DNA from: Brucella grignonensis
Lineage (GTDB): Bacteria > Pseudomonadota > Alphaproteobacteria > Rhizobiales > Rhizobiaceae
DNA length: 64,000 nt
Direction of reading: 5' to 3'
Assembly (NCBI RefSeq): GCF_002252505.1
Contig: NZ_NNRL01000154.1
Coordinates: forward strand, 1-64,000
The notes under the pieces were generated by a model. It searched no databases. It worked only from the letters and a program-made list of their open reading frames with translations, and was not told where the DNA came from. Position numbers and translations under genes: made by a program. Positions within the stretch are counted from its first letter, which is position 1; each line of letters opens with the position of its first letter. Positions 1 to 9,043 of this stretch are shown piece after piece.

Positions 1-81
1 CGCAGCTGTACCCGAAGCTACAAGAGCCACCGACATGGCGAGCGCTGAAGCGGCGCCAAAGAATTTAGAACTTGCCGTCAT
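1..81 (-). CDS. bamA: BamA outer membrane assembly factor, N-terminal fragment
   Basis: Only the first 27 codons lie in the window; the gene runs off the left edge. They encode a start followed by a signal-peptide-like stretch (MTASSKFFGAASALAMSVAL, then VASGTAA). A GGAAAG ribosome site sits just upstream of the ATG. The fragment alone does not identify the protein. The assignment rests on position: in Brucella and rhizobia the gene directly after cdsA and rseP is bamA (Omp85), the barrel that inserts outer-membrane proteins. Another exported protein is possible but less likely. Confidence 0.7.
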   Translation of the reverse strand, partial: MTASSKFFGAASALAMSVALVASGTAA

Positions 82-408
82 AGGCTTTCCGAACCTTCGT
101 TTCTTTCTGTCCCCGGGGCGAATTTCCCAGAAATGCACGTATAGATACAACCGTAATAGCCGGTTTTTCTATACAAGCAAGCGTCACGGTTAAAATCTGT
201 TTACTTAAGCAACCAGCGTGACATCCGTGCCACGCGATTTAACGGTTATGGTAAACAAATCACTACGCTTTTCCAGTCCTCACTCCCAACGTTCATTTCT
301 GATTAACACCTCTACACAGCTTTCGCCGTGCGTAGCGCTTCTTGCGGTGGATAGTCTCGCCAGATCAGCAGCGCGACCCAGTTCCCCGTCAACCAGCCGG
401 ACAGTGAT
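82..408. other. Non-coding gap between rseP and bamA
   Basis: About 330 bases with no convincing gene. One short plus-strand frame (64 codons) has no family features. The gap is AT-richer near bamA and probably holds a bamA promoter on the minus strand. That would let bamA be expressed independently of rseP, but no sigma-factor box can be assigned with confidence. Confidence 0.5.
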
Positions 409-1548
409 CTAGCAGGCAAACAGGTCGTTGAAAAGTACGAACCCCATGAATCCCATCACAACGAGGAATCCAACACGATAAAAAATTTCCTGCGCCCAAA
501 CAGACACAGGGCTGCCCTTGATCGCTTCCACGGCATAGAAAACCAAGTGCCCACCATCCAGCGGCGGCAAGGGAAACAGGTTCAAAAGCCCGATACCGAT
601 GGAGAGCATCGCAGTCAGCTGGATAAGCCAGTCAAATCCCTGACTTGCGGCCTTACCCGCCATATTGGCAATTTTCACCGGTCCGCCGAGCTGGCATTTA
701 TCTTCACGACCAACGGCAAAGCGTTGAAAAAACTCGCCAGTCCGGCTGATGATATGCCCGGTTTCAACAATAGCCTGCCCGACTGATTCGAGCGGACCAT
801 ATTCAATGCGGCGGAAATTTCCGACCGCCTGCGTGGTTTCCACGCCGATCGCTCCCATCTTGACCTTGTTGCCCAGAGGATCAGTACGTTCAACGAGCGC
901 AGGCGTGGCCTTCAGGTCCACCATCTTGCCATTGCGCTCGACAGTGAAGTCCAGCACATCGCCCGAACGACCAGAAACAATCCGCTGAACATCGGAGAAA
1001 GTTGTAATCTTCTCCCCATTAACACTAACAAAGCGGTCACCCGGCTCGAACCCGGCTTCAGCAGCCGGGCTGCCCGGCTGAACGCCGGCGACAAGCGGAT
1101 CGGCAATCTGCCGACCATAGAGCGCAAAGAACACGCTGAAGATGACAACCGTAAGAATGATGTTGAAAGCAGGGCCAGCAAAAACCGTCGCAGCGCGTTT
1201 CCAGACCGGCTGAGTATGGAAAGCCCTGCTCTGTTCTTCTGCGCTGAGATTGGAGTTATCCACACCCACAGGTGAGCTCGTAGCACTTTCATCGCCCAGA
1301 AACTTTACGTAGCCGCCAAGGGGAATCGCCGAAAGCTTCCAACGTGTACCGTGCTTATCGGTAAAACCGATCAGTTCAGGTCCGAATCCTACAGAGAAGG
1401 CGCTTGCACCAATGCCGCACCAGCGGCCCACGAGATAGTGCCCCATTTCGTGCACGAAAACGACGACCGTCAGCACAAACAGAAATGGAATTATGGTTCC
1501 GACAAGCAGACTTTCACTGCCGATAAAAAAGGCCAGAGCCTCCTGCAA
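409..1548 (-). CDS. rseP: RseP/RasP site-2 intramembrane zinc metalloprotease
   Basis: Inner-membrane protease of the S2P family (M50) that cuts transmembrane anti-sigma factors and signal-peptide remnants. The zinc motif HEMGH is at residues 33-37 in the first membrane helix. The second zinc-ligand motif LDGG is near residue 331 in a C-terminal helix. One PDZ domain lies between (about 155-235), with several hydrophobic helices. The 379-residue length fits alphaproteobacterial RseP, which often has one PDZ rather than the two of E. coli. The likely start is TTG at 1548; no ATG is available before the HExxH helix, and the AGGAGG just inside the frame leaves the exact start uncertain. It follows cdsA by 28 bases and is probably co-transcribed with it. 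Confidence 0.93.
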   Translation of the reverse strand: MQEALAFFIGSESLLVGTIIPFLFVLTVVVFVHEMGHYLVGRWCGIGASAFSVGFGPELIGFTDKHGTRWKLSAIPLGGYVKFLGDESATSSPVGVDNSNLSAEEQSRAFHTQPVWKRAATVFAGPAFNIILTVVIFSVFFALYGRQIADPLVAGVQPGSPAAEAGFEPGDRFVSVNGEKITTFSDVQRIVSGRSGDVLDFTVERNGKMVDLKATPALVERTDPLGNKVKMGAIGVETTQAVGNFRRIEYGPLESVGQAIVETGHIISRTGEFFQRFAVGREDKCQLGGPVKIANMAGKAASQGFDWLIQLTAMLSIGIGLLNLFPLPPLDGGHLVFYAVEAIKGSPVSVWAQEIFYRVGFLVVMGFMGFVLFNDLFAC

Positions 1549-1576
1549 ATCACCACTCCTACGAATTCATACGCTC

Positions 1577-2389
1577 TCAGAAACTAAAAAAGATTGCAGA
1601 TGGCACATCTGGTTCGGCGATAATGGCACCAAAGAGGTATAGAAGTGCTGCCGCCGCCACAAGTCCGTCTACCCGATCCAGAACACCGCCATGTCCCGGC
1701 AAAAGACGCCCTGAATCCTTTGCGCCGAACTGACGCTTTACCCATGATTCTGCAAGATCGCCGATCTGCGAAACGATAGACAGCAAAAGGGCAAGCAATG
1801 GCACGATCCAACTACCGGGAGCGGCCACAAGCGAGGCGACCAGAATGCCACCGGCAACAGCTGCCGCAGCACCACCCAAAGCCCCTGACCAGGTCTTGTT
1901 TGGCGAAAAGCGCGGTGCAAGCTTGGGGCCGCCCAAAGCGCGTCCATTGAAATAAGCTGCAATATCAGTCGACCATACGACCGCAAAAAGGAAACATATA
2001 GCTGTGAAACCGAACGGCTCATCGCCACGCAGCAGCGAAAGGGAGATAGCTGAAAAACCAGCATAGAAAAGACCCGCAGCAGGCCATCCGCGCCCGGTCT
2101 TCCACTGGGTTGCCAAAAGAATGATACAACCGGCAAGCAACACGCCAATTGTCAGCAAAGCGCTTCGATCAAGAATCAGAAGAATGAAGGTGGCAAGCAG
2201 CCAGACCCAACCGAAAATGCGTGAGAATGACGTCTGCTTCGTCGCACTGAGTTCAGTCCACTCATAAAACATCGCCAACCCAATGACGATAGAAAACAGG
2301 GTGAACCCCAACCCGCCTATCCAGGTCAGCCAGAGGGCCGCGGTGCCGAGAACTATGGCAGTCAGAATACGAGTTTGCAGATTTGACAT
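1577..2389 (-). CDS. cdsA: Phosphatidate cytidylyltransferase CdsA
   Basis: Makes CDP-diacylglycerol from phosphatidic acid and CTP, the entry step to all bacterial phospholipids, in the inner membrane. The 270-residue protein is almost entirely hydrophobic helices. It carries the family signature near the C terminus (KDSGRLLPGHGGVLDRVDGL), where the acidic residues bind metal. An ATG with GAAGG about six bases upstream sets the start. It lies 31 bases after uppS in the same direction and ahead of rseP, the standard order of this envelope cluster. Confidence 0.95.
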   Translation of the reverse strand: MSNLQTRILTAIVLGTAALWLTWIGGLGFTLFSIVIGLAMFYEWTELSATKQTSFSRIFGWVWLLATFILLILDRSALLTIGVLLAGCIILLATQWKTGRGWPAAGLFYAGFSAISLSLLRGDEPFGFTAICFLFAVVWSTDIAAYFNGRALGGPKLAPRFSPNKTWSGALGGAAAAVAGGILVASLVAAPGSWIVPLLALLLSIVSQIGDLAESWVKRQFGAKDSGRLLPGHGGVLDRVDGLVAAAALLYLFGAIIAEPDVPSAIFFSF

Positions 2390-2420
2390 TTATACCCTTC
2401 GATGGAGCGGACAGGCCGCA

Positions 2421-3188
2421 TCAAACCGCTGCACCTTTTGCTGACGTGCATTCGATTGCGGGTGAACACTCTTCGAGCTTGTCGCGCACTTCCACGCCAC
2501 CGAAACGGCGCTCGCGCTGACGGAAGACTTCGTAGGCTGTATCGAGATCGGCAGGCTTGAAGTCTGGCCAGTGGCCAGGAACAAACAGAAATTCTGCATA
2601 AGCAGCCTGCCAAAGCAGAAAATTGGAAAGCCGCATTTCTCCGCTCGTGCGAATGATCAAATCCGGGTCGGGAATACCTGCGGTGTCCAGATTGGCAGAG
2701 ATCAGTTCAGCAGAAATAGATGACGGGTCAAGACGTCCTGCAGCGACATCACGCGCCAGACTTTTGACTGCACGCGCAATTTCATCACGCGAACCGTAAT
2801 TGAAAGCAATAATCAGATTAAGGCCAGTGTTGTGCCGCGTCAGTGTCTCGGCTTCACCGAGCAATCCGCAAATATCGGCTGCCAACCCTTCCCGCTCGCC
2901 AATAATCCGCACCCGAACATTATTGCGATGCAGCTCGGCAAGGTCGCGACGGATAAAAAGCTTCAGCAACCCCATAAGGTCGCCGACTTCACCGCTCGGA
3001 CGTGACCAGTTCTCGGAAGAAAATGCAAAAAGGGTAAGATAGCCAAGGCCGCGATCACCCGCGCCCCTCACTGTCTCGCGTAAAGCTTCAACTCCGGCTC
3101 TGTGCCCGGCGCTGCGCGGCAAACCGCGTGCCTTCGCCCAACGGCCATTGCCATCCATAATAATGGCTATGTGGCGCGGATCGGACAT
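2421..3188 (-). CDS. uppS: Undecaprenyl diphosphate synthase UppS
   Basis: Cis-prenyltransferase that extends farnesyl diphosphate to the C55 carrier used for peptidoglycan and polysaccharide export. The signature [14 protein letters not shown] is at residues 9-22, with the essential Asp at position 12. The C-terminal [20 protein letters not shown] motif is also present. At 255 residues it is normal length. The ATG at 3188 has a GAGGAG ribosome site about nine bases upstream. It is the first gene of the uppS-cdsA-rseP run and is separated from frr by about 190 bases, so it may have its own promoter. Confidence 0.96.
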   Translation of the reverse strand: MSDPRHIAIIMDGNGRWAKARGLPRSAGHRAGVEALRETVRGAGDRGLGYLTLFAFSSENWSRPSGEVGDLMGLLKLFIRRDLAELHRNNVRVRIIGEREGLAADICGLLGEAETLTRHNTGLNLIIAFNYGSRDEIARAVKSLARDVAAGRLDPSSISAELISANLDTAGIPDPDLIIRTSGEMRLSNFLLWQAAYAEFLFVPGHWPDFKPADLDTAYEVFRQRERRFGGVEVRDKLEECSPAIECTSAKGAAV

Positions 3189-3322
3189 GGCAAAGCTCTC
3201 CTCATTGATAAATCATGCACAGCCAGTGCCTAACGTCATAAATCTTTAGCGCTTCAAAAAACGCAATCAGAATTTCATAACTTACCAGACACTGGCAACA
3301 AATTGTTTCTAGTAACACTTGG

Positions 3323-3371
3323 TTTCAAAGCCTGTATTCGATCATCATATGAAATCGTGCAGACTTTGAAA
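3323..3371 (-). terminator. Possible hairpin downstream of frr
   Basis: Arms TTTCAAAGcCTG and CAGaCTTTGAAA form a 12-bp stem with one mismatch, starting nine bases after the frr stop codon. The loop is about 25 bases and there is no clear U-tract, so it may be an mRNA 3' stabiliser rather than an intrinsic terminator. Confidence 0.3.
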
Positions 3372-3379
3372 TCAGGAAA

Positions 3380-3940
3380 CTAGACCTGCATGATCTCGCC
3401 TTCCTTGACCGAAACGATCTTATCCATTTCGGCGATCGTATCATCAGTGAGCTTCTGAACCTTTTCAGAAAGACCGCGGCTGTCATCCTGGCTGATGTCG
3501 CCGTCTTTCTCGAGCTTCTTCAGCGTGTCCATACCGTCGCGGCGAACGTGACGCGCAGCAATACGGCCCTGTTCAGCATACTGATGTGCGATCTTGACCA
3601 GCTCTTTACGGCGCTGTTCATTGAGTTCTGGCAAAGGAATGCGAAGCGTCATGCCATCGGTGATTGGATTGAGGCCAAGACCGGAATCACGAATCGCGCG
3701 CTCAACCGCGCCGACCATGGTCTTGTCCCAAACAGAAACCGAAAGCATACGCGATTCAGGCACAGTAATATTGGCAACCTGATTGATCGGCATTTCAGAT
3801 CCATAAGCCGTAATCGTGATTGGTTCGAGCAAGCTTGCAGAAGCGCGGCCCGTACGCAGACCACCAAGGTCATGCTTCAGGGCATTGACTGCGCCTTCCA
3901 TGCGTCGCTTCAGGTCGTTGATGTCAAAAACATCGCTCAT
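3380..3940 (-). CDS. frr: Ribosome recycling factor
   Basis: Splits post-termination ribosomes together with EF-G. The 186-residue length and the helical family pattern are typical, with LRTGRAS near residue 29 and a basic [16 protein letters not shown] block near residues 126-141. The start is well supported by AAGGAGA upstream of the ATG at 3940. It follows pyrH by 48 bases in the same direction, the pyrH-frr pairing seen throughout bacteria. Confidence 0.97.
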   Translation of the reverse strand: MSDVFDINDLKRRMEGAVNALKHDLGGLRTGRASASLLEPITITAYGSEMPINQVANITVPESRMLSVSVWDKTMVGAVERAIRDSGLGLNPITDGMTLRIPLPELNEQRRKELVKIAHQYAEQGRIAARHVRRDGMDTLKKLEKDGDISQDDSRGLSEKVQKLTDDTIAEMDKIVSVKEGEIMQV

Positions 3941-3988
3941 ACGTGTTCTCCTTCAGTGCGCAACAAGACAAACGATCAATATTGCCGA

Positions 3989-4711
3989 TCAATTATCGGA
4001 AACGATCGTGCAACGTCCCTTGCCTTGCAGAATTTCGGCCAAGCCGCCGTTTTCATGGATGGAATAGACTATTATCGGAATGTTGTTCTCACGCGCAAGG
4101 GCAACTGCAGCCGTATCCATCACTGCAAGCCCGCGATCGAGAACTTCCTTGTGCGTGAGCGTGTCAAAACGTGTTGCATTCGGCTCTTTCTTCGGGTCGG
4201 CCGAATAAATACCGTCAACCTGCGTGCCCTTCAGAAGCGCGTCCGCACCAATTTCGGCAGCGCGCAGTGCTGCGGCCGAGTCTGTTGTGAAGAATGGATT
4301 ACCGGTGCCACCTGCGAAAATCACAACCTTTCCCTCGTCCATATAAGCAGTCGCCTTTCTTTGGGAGAAGCTCTCGCAGATTTCAGGCATTGCTATGGCG
4401 GAAAGAACAACGGCATCCACGCCAATCTTGTGAAGCGAAGTACGCAGAGCCAGAGAATTGATCACCGTTGCAAGCATACCCATGTGGTCGCCGGTGACTC
4501 GGTCTCCACCCTTCGAGGCAACTGCTACGCCGCGGAAAATATTTCCGCCGCCAATCACGACCCCCACTTCAACACCCAGATCCCGCGCCTGAGCGATGTC
4601 ACTGGCAATGCGATCAGCAACCGACACATCAATGCCAAAGCCCTGACTGCCCATCAATGCTTCACCGGATGCTTTGAGGACAACGCGCTTATAGGCGGAC
4701 TTAACGGGCAT
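3989..4711 (-). CDS. pyrH: UMP kinase PyrH
   Basis: Hexameric kinase that phosphorylates UMP to UDP in pyrimidine nucleotide synthesis. The N-terminal VVLKASGEALMG and the GGGNIFRG loop are the amino-acid-kinase-family nucleotide motifs. I place the start at the ATG at 4711, giving 240 residues, because GGAG lies eight bases upstream. A longer frame opening with TTG at 4738 adds nine residues without family similarity. It precedes frr and follows tsf after a gap that contains a hairpin and a repeat remnant. Confidence 0.96.
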   Translation of the reverse strand: MPVKSAYKRVVLKASGEALMGSQGFGIDVSVADRIASDIAQARDLGVEVGVVIGGGNIFRGVAVASKGGDRVTGDHMGMLATVINSLALRTSLHKIGVDAVVLSAIAMPEICESFSQRKATAYMDEGKVVIFAGGTGNPFFTTDSAAALRAAEIGADALLKGTQVDGIYSADPKKEPNATRFDTLTHKEVLDRGLAVMDTAAVALARENNIPIIVYSIHENGGLAEILQGKGRCTIVSDN

Positions 4712-4764
4712 GGAGTGTTCTCCGCAGATCATGATCAACTGTTACTATTGGGGTTCCGATACAC

Positions 4765-4796
4765 GAAGGGCACCGCGTTGTCACGCGATGCCCTTC
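4765..4796 (-). terminator. Hairpin between tsf and pyrH
   Basis: Arms GAAGGGCA and TGCCCTTC flank an inner CGCG/CGCG pair with one mismatch and a six-base loop. It lies about 100 bases after the tsf stop. A U-tract is missing on the minus strand, so it may attenuate or process the rpsB-tsf transcript rather than fully terminate it. Confidence 0.45.
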
Positions 4797-4812
4797 ATAA
4801 TCAAAAGCCTTT

Positions 4813-4870
4813 TAAGCATTTCCAGCAAAGTGCCTGAGCCTTTTGCATGGGATAATGCGGCAAGACAAAA
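4813..4870. repeat. Remnant of second palindromic repeat family
   Basis: The sequence from AAGCATTTCCAGCAAAGTGC to GGGATAATGCGG and AAAACAAAATA matches the left half of the full element at 44618-44718, with substitutions. The right-hand palindrome is missing, so this copy is degenerate or truncated. Confidence 0.55.
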
Positions 4871-4893
4871 ACAAAATACACTTCGAAAGGCTG

Positions 4894-5811
4894 TTAGCCC
4901 TTGGCAGCAGCAGCAACTTCAGCAGCGAAGTCGCTTTCTTCCTTCTCGATGCCTTCACCGAGAGCGATGCGTGCAAAGCCAATGATCTTCGCAGGAGCGC
5001 CGATCGACTTTTCAGCTTCCTTGAGTGCTGCTTCAACAGTCAGGTCTGGATTGATAACGAAAGCCTGCGAAAGAAGAACAACTTCTTCGTAGAACTTGCG
5101 CATACGACCTTCGATCATCTTTTCGATGATGTTGTCTGGCTTGCCGGATTCACGAGCCTGCTCGATGAAAATAGCCTTTTCACGCTCAGCAGCAGCCGGA
5201 TCAACGTCAGCAGCAGTCAGAGCGAGCGGGTTGATCGCAGCAACATGCATTGCAACCTGACGGCCAAATGCGTTTGCAGCTTCCACGTCGCCAGCGGTTT
5301 CGATTGCAACGAGAACGCCGAGCTTGCCGAGGCCGTCTGCAACGCCGTTGTGGATGTATGTAGCAACTGCACCCTGCGAAACTTCAAGAGCTGCCGAACG
5401 ACGGAAGCTGATGTTTTCACCAATGGTTGCAACTGCGTCCTTTGCAGCCTGCGTCACCGACTTGCCGTCAATGTTTGCTTCAGCAACAGCTTCCGACGAA
5501 CCATCGGTCGACAGAGCAGCCTGAGCGATCTTGCGAACGAGATCCTGGAATGCATCGTTACGAGCAACGAAGTCGGTCTCGGAGTTGACTTCAACAACAA
5601 CAGCCTTGTTGCCGGAAGCTGCAACACCAACCAGACCTTCAGCAGCCGTACGGCCAGCCTTCTTGTCAGCCTTTGCCATACCCTTGGCGCGCAGCCAGTC
5701 AACAGCGGCTTCGATGTCACCGTTGGTTTCAGCAAGCGCTGCCTTGCAGTCCATCATGCCTGCGCCGGTCAGTTCGCGGAGTTCTTTAACCTGTGATGCG
5801 GAAATGCTCAT
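4894..5811 (-). CDS. tsf: Elongation factor Ts
   Basis: Guanine-nucleotide exchange factor for EF-Tu. The N-terminal UBA-like domain has [16 protein letters not shown] (residues about 10-25), and the core has the TDFVARN motif near residue 80. I place the start at the ATG at 5811, giving 305 residues, because AAAGGCG sits just upstream. A GTG at 5826 would add five residues that include the ribosome site. It follows rpsB as in nearly all bacteria, with two hairpins in the gap. Confidence 0.97.
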   Translation of the reverse strand: MSISASQVKELRELTGAGMMDCKAALAETNGDIEAAVDWLRAKGMAKADKKAGRTAAEGLVGVAASGNKAVVVEVNSETDFVARNDAFQDLVRKIAQAALSTDGSSEAVAEANIDGKSVTQAAKDAVATIGENISFRRSAALEVSQGAVATYIHNGVADGLGKLGVLVAIETAGDVEAANAFGRQVAMHVAAINPLALTAADVDPAAAEREKAIFIEQARESGKPDNIIEKMIEGRMRKFYEEVVLLSQAFVINPDLTVEAALKEAEKSIGAPAKIIGFARIALGEGIEKEESDFAAEVAAAAKG

Positions 5812-5835
5812 TGTGTCGCCTTTCACGAAAGCGAA

Positions 5836-5923
5836 GGCACACCGGATGGGTGTGCCAACTTTTAACCGACGCTGATTGCATCGGAACGAATGAAGTTATC
5901 CACCCGTCATGTGACGGATGGAT
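5836..5923 (-). other. Two hairpins between rpsB and tsf
   Basis: One perfect 8-bp stem (GGCACACC/GGTGTGCC, 5836-5856) lies just upstream of the tsf ribosome site. A 12-bp stem with one mismatch (5898-5923) lies just after the rpsB stop. Neither has a clear U-tract. They may tune tsf expression relative to rpsB; this is inference from structure alone. Confidence 0.45.
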
Positions 5924-5941
5924 GAAATTCATGAGCGCTGA

Positions 5942-6712
5942 TTATGCGCCTTCAGCAGGAGCTTCGAGAGCTGGCTCAACAGGAGCTTCAACCTGTGCAC
6001 CAACGTCGATACCCATAGCGCCCTGCTGACGTGCAATGCCGTCGAGAGCAGCGCGAGCAACCAGATCGCAATAGAGCGAAATAGCGCGCGCAGCGTCGTC
6101 GTTGCCTGGAATTGGGTAGTCGATCTGGTCTGGATCGCAGTTCGAATCGATAACAGCAACAACTGGAATGCCAAGACGCTTGGCTTCCTGGATAGCAATT
6201 GCTTCCTTGTTGGTGTCGACGATGAACATAAGGTCAGGAACCGAACCCATGTCCTTGATGCCGCCGAGAGCGCGATCAAGCTTTTCGCGTTCGCGTTCGA
6301 GGTTCAGACGTTCCTTCTTCGAATAGCCGACTGCGTCGCCTGCGAGAATTTCGTCAAGCTTGCGCAGACGCTGGATCGAGTTCGAGATCGTCTTCCAGTT
6401 GGTCATCATGCCGCCGAGCCAGCGGGCATTGACGTAGTACTGAGCCGAACGGGCTGCTGCGTCAGCAATGATGTCCGAAGCCTGACGCTTCGTACCAACG
6501 AACAGAACGCGACCGCCGCGAGCAACGGTGTCCGAAACGACCTTCAGCGCGTTATGCAGCAGAGGAACGGTCTGTGACAGATCGAGAATGTGGATATTGT
6601 TGCGGTCGCCATAGATGTAAGGAGCCATCTTTGGGTTCCAGCGGTGGGTCTGGTGACCGAAGTGAACACCAGCTTCCAGAAGCTGACGCATGCTGAATTC
6701 AGGCAATGCCAT
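5942..6712 (-). CDS. rpsB: 30S ribosomal protein S2
   Basis: Component of the small ribosomal subunit that binds between head and body. It opens with [20 protein letters not shown], the standard S2 start with the [11 protein letters not shown] motif. A typical alphaproteobacterial acidic/alanine-rich tail follows at the C terminus. The ATG at 6712, with GAAAAGGAAAA upstream, gives 256 residues. The 28-residue extension from a TTG at 6796 has no family match. It is the first gene of the rpsB-tsf pair. Confidence 0.97.
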   Translation of the reverse strand: MALPEFSMRQLLEAGVHFGHQTHRWNPKMAPYIYGDRNNIHILDLSQTVPLLHNALKVVSDTVARGGRVLFVGTKRQASDIIADAAARSAQYYVNARWLGGMMTNWKTISNSIQRLRKLDEILAGDAVGYSKKERLNLEREREKLDRALGGIKDMGSVPDLMFIVDTNKEAIAIQEAKRLGIPVVAVIDSNCDPDQIDYPIPGNDDAARAISLYCDLVARAALDGIARQQGAMGIDVGAQVEAPVEPALEAPAEGA

Positions 6713-6995
6713 CTGTATTTTCCTTTTCCGGTTGAACCTCCACGGGCTGAGGCGATTACTCGCCACCGGAGGCTGAGGCAGGATTTCTCCCTGCAAAAGC
6801 CCAATCCCGTGTGTGGAATAGGCGCGCTGTTAACTTATCGCGCCAATAAATGCAAGCCCTGCATCTGCATTACAAAATTGAAAACACGGTTACATAGCTT
6901 CAGGAGAGATCGTATTTCTCTCTCCATATATATGGAACCCCTTTTTAAAGCGCACCCCAAAGACCTTAAACGAGCGTCGAGATACGCTTCGCTTT
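6713..6995. other. Upstream region of rpsB
   Basis: About 280 bases without a supported gene. The part next to rpsB must hold its promoter and 5' leader on the minus strand. In some bacteria S2 autoregulates through this leader. I could not identify a defined fold here. Confidence 0.4.
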
Positions 6996-7481
6996 CTATT
7001 GTGTAGCAGGCAATGCCGATGAGTGATGACTGGTAATCAGCCACGCTCTGCCGTTCCATGCATAAGTAAAGGTAAAGCGAGCTGCGGCCTTTGTGCCGTC
7101 TTTAAAGCTGAATGTATAGTTTCCCGTATCGATGGCATCATTACATCCGATACGAATTTTCCGGCTGTCGATACGACCGACGGGGCCTTTTTTCAGAAAG
7201 CTCTTGAAGTAATCAATGCGCTCCTCATCCGTCAGGCGAACCTTGCTCGACAATGTTGGCAGAAGCACAGCATCATGCGTGTAGTTATGGGCAACTCTGC
7301 GCGGATCACCCGTTTTAAGAGATGCATTCCAGCGATCAAAAAGCGCTGCGACCTGTGCTTTGTTGATAGCCTTACACTGCATTAGTGTAGCACGCGGCAG
7401 AGAATTACTTTTGCCATTTGCATAAAAAGAATAAGTCGATGCAGTAATAAGCAATAATGCAAATAATGGAATTTTCCCCAT
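6996..7481 (-). CDS. Exported SgcJ/EcaC-like (NTF2-fold) protein
   Basis: A 161-residue protein with a hydrophobic N-terminal signal segment (residues 4-22), then an NTF2/SnoaL-like domain. The pattern ALFDRWNASLKTGDPRRVA, then LLPTLSS and a final AWNGRAWLITSHHSS, is characteristic of the SgcJ/EcaC and DUF4440 group, small alpha+beta barrels of mostly unknown ligand. It is probably periplasmic. Its start is the ATG at 7481 with AGG seven bases upstream. The gene and its upstream region are more AT-rich than the neighbours, which could mean later acquisition. Confidence 0.75.
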   Translation of the reverse strand: MGKIPLFALLLITASTYSFYANGKSNSLPRATLMQCKAINKAQVAALFDRWNASLKTGDPRRVAHNYTHDAVLLPTLSSKVRLTDEERIDYFKSFLKKGPVGRIDSRKIRIGCNDAIDTGNYTFSFKDGTKAAARFTFTYAWNGRAWLITSHHSSALPATQ

Positions 7482-7520
7482 ATCAGCACCTGATAAAATA
7501 ATATTGTTTAATTATTTGAA

Positions 7521-7554
7521 ATAAAAATAGCGCTGCCATAATAATGACAGCGCC
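7521..7554 (-). terminator. Rho-independent terminator of eipB
   Basis: Stem GCGCTG-CAT / ATG-CAGCGC with one internal mismatch, followed on the minus strand by ATTTTTATTT. It lies about 40 bases after the eipB stop codon, where a terminator for that gene would be expected. Confidence 0.7.
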
Positions 7555-7591
7555 AATAAAATACAAGTTACTCTATTAAATAAAAGATAAC

Positions 7592-8434
7592 CTACTTATC
7601 GCACGCACTCTTATCCGCTTTATCATCATACACATCAAGCTTGACCAGTTTCCCACGCATGGAGAAATCACCATAATCCATGGTCAGATCGCGCGTGATG
7701 CCGTTTCGGTAGAGCTTGAAGTTGATGCGATAGATCGGCAGACCATCCTGCTTTTCCTTGTCATCGAAATAGGAAATCGTCACCGGCCAGACATTGTCCT
7801 TCGTGAACTTGCCCATAGCCTTGGTTTCGTCGCCGTTGGCTTCCTGCTCCTTGCCGACAACAACCGTCGTTGCGACAACACGATCGGCATCTTCCGACGC
7901 ATCATAAAGAGAAGTCTGGTAGAACTTCTCACCTGCTTGTGCCTTTCCGATCAGCTCTTCCATATGAGTCGTCGGGAATTGTGTCGCCTTCAGATCGATA
8001 TTGTCTTCTTTGGGCTTGGACAGGGAGACAACCGTCTTGCCGCCTTCAACCTTGGCATCGCCGCGCACTTCCTTGACCAGTTCCTTATCGACAAAGGTCT
8101 TGTTGACGAAACGGAAGTCCTTGCCGTTGCCGCTTTCAAAGGTCGTCGTCTGCTGATCGGTCACCCGCTGTGGCTGCTCATCCATATCGATGCGCGTTAC
8201 GAAACGAAAATTCGTCGTATAACCTTCGCAGGCCGAGCCGTTGAACTCATAGACCATACGACCGGTAAGTCCACTGATCCCGGATTTTTCATCGGCTCGA
8301 TCCAATGTGAGATCATACACTGCGCGATGCGGAACCAACGCAACCGTTGAAGCAGCGGCGGCAACGCCGACCGAACTACCCCAAACGCAAACCGCTGCTC
8401 CGCTTGCTGCAAATGCCATACTCAAAAAACGCAT
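7592..8434 (-). CDS. eipB: EipB-like periplasmic cell envelope integrity protein (DUF1849)
   Basis: Periplasmic beta-spiral protein family needed for envelope integrity in Brucella. From the ATG at 8434 (GGGAG eight bases upstream) it is 280 residues with a clear signal peptide ending near AAA at about residues 26-28. Family features include LVPHRAVYDLTLDRA after the signal. Two cysteines (GSACEGY in the middle and SACDK at the C terminus) fit the conserved disulfide pair of this family. A longer frame from 8479 lacks a ribosome site. The gene is single, with its own terminator, and is divergent from the RidA-like gene. Confidence 0.88.
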   Translation of the reverse strand: MRFLSMAFAASGAAVCVWGSSVGVAAAASTVALVPHRAVYDLTLDRADEKSGISGLTGRMVYEFNGSACEGYTTNFRFVTRIDMDEQPQRVTDQQTTTFESGNGKDFRFVNKTFVDKELVKEVRGDAKVEGGKTVVSLSKPKEDNIDLKATQFPTTHMEELIGKAQAGEKFYQTSLYDASEDADRVVATTVVVGKEQEANGDETKAMGKFTKDNVWPVTISYFDDKEKQDGLPIYRINFKLYRNGITRDLTMDYGDFSMRGKLVKLDVYDDKADKSACDK

Positions 8435-8578
8435 ACATGAATCTCCCGATCTGTTGAGGAGCATGATAAAAAAACTCATGGCGGAAGCGAGGCAAAAAAC
8501 GCACCCTCCCCAAAAGCTTCACCGATTCTATCTCATATATCGGGTGCGAAAGGCGTTAAGTTAGTAAGGATTAATGGA

Positions 8579-9043
8579 ATGACCGACACAATCGACAGCC
8601 GTCTTAAAAATCTGGGTATATCTTTGCCAGAAGCCGCAGCACCAGCTGCAAACTACGTACCTTTCGCACAAACGGGCTCTCTGCTGCTCACATCGGGCCA
8701 GCTTCCGCTCGAAAATGGCAAGCTCGTACACACCGGCCAGGTTGGCGATGCACTTACCGTTGCACATGGTCAGGCTGCAGCGCGCGCATGTGCCGTCAAT
8801 ATATTGGCGCAGGCAAAGGCAGCCCTCGGTGACCTGAACCGCATAAAGCGGATCGTAAAAATCACCGTATTCGTTTCCTCAACCGCCGATTTCGTCGAAC
8901 AGCACCTAGTTGCCAATGGCGCATCTGATCTTCTCGTCGCAGTCCTTGGCGATGCGGGCAAGCATGCACGCTCGGCCGTCGGCGTTGCAAGCCTGCCGCT
9001 CAATGCACCGGTTGAAATCGAAGCAATCATCGAGGTTGCATAA
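8579..9043 (+). CDS. RidA/YjgF family protein
   Basis: A 154-residue member of the RidA (YjgF/YER057c/UK114) superfamily, trimeric proteins that in the founding member hydrolyse reactive enamine/imine intermediates. The pattern LLLTSGQLPLENGKLVHTGQ near residues 39-58 and VGVASLPLNAPVEIEAIIEVA at the C terminus identify the family. The arginine typical of true RidA enzymes (in a CVRV-type motif) is not obvious in the C-terminal strand, so enzyme activity cannot be assumed. The stop overlaps the next start by one base, indicating translational coupling with the phosphodiesterase-like gene. Confidence 0.88.
   Translation: MTDTIDSRLKNLGISLPEAAAPAANYVPFAQTGSLLLTSGQLPLENGKLVHTGQVGDALTVAHGQAAARACAVNILAQAKAALGDLNRIKRIVKITVFVSSTADFVEQHLVANGASDLLVAVLGDAGKHARSAVGVASLPLNAPVEIEAIIEVA

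Noticed and set aside
218-412. 64-codon plus-strand frame near the left edge
   Set aside because: No family match, Ser/Arg-rich composition typical of shadow frames, no good ribosome site.
4712-4738. N-terminal extension of pyrH
   Set aside because: Opens with TTG, has no family similarity and contains the real ribosome site.
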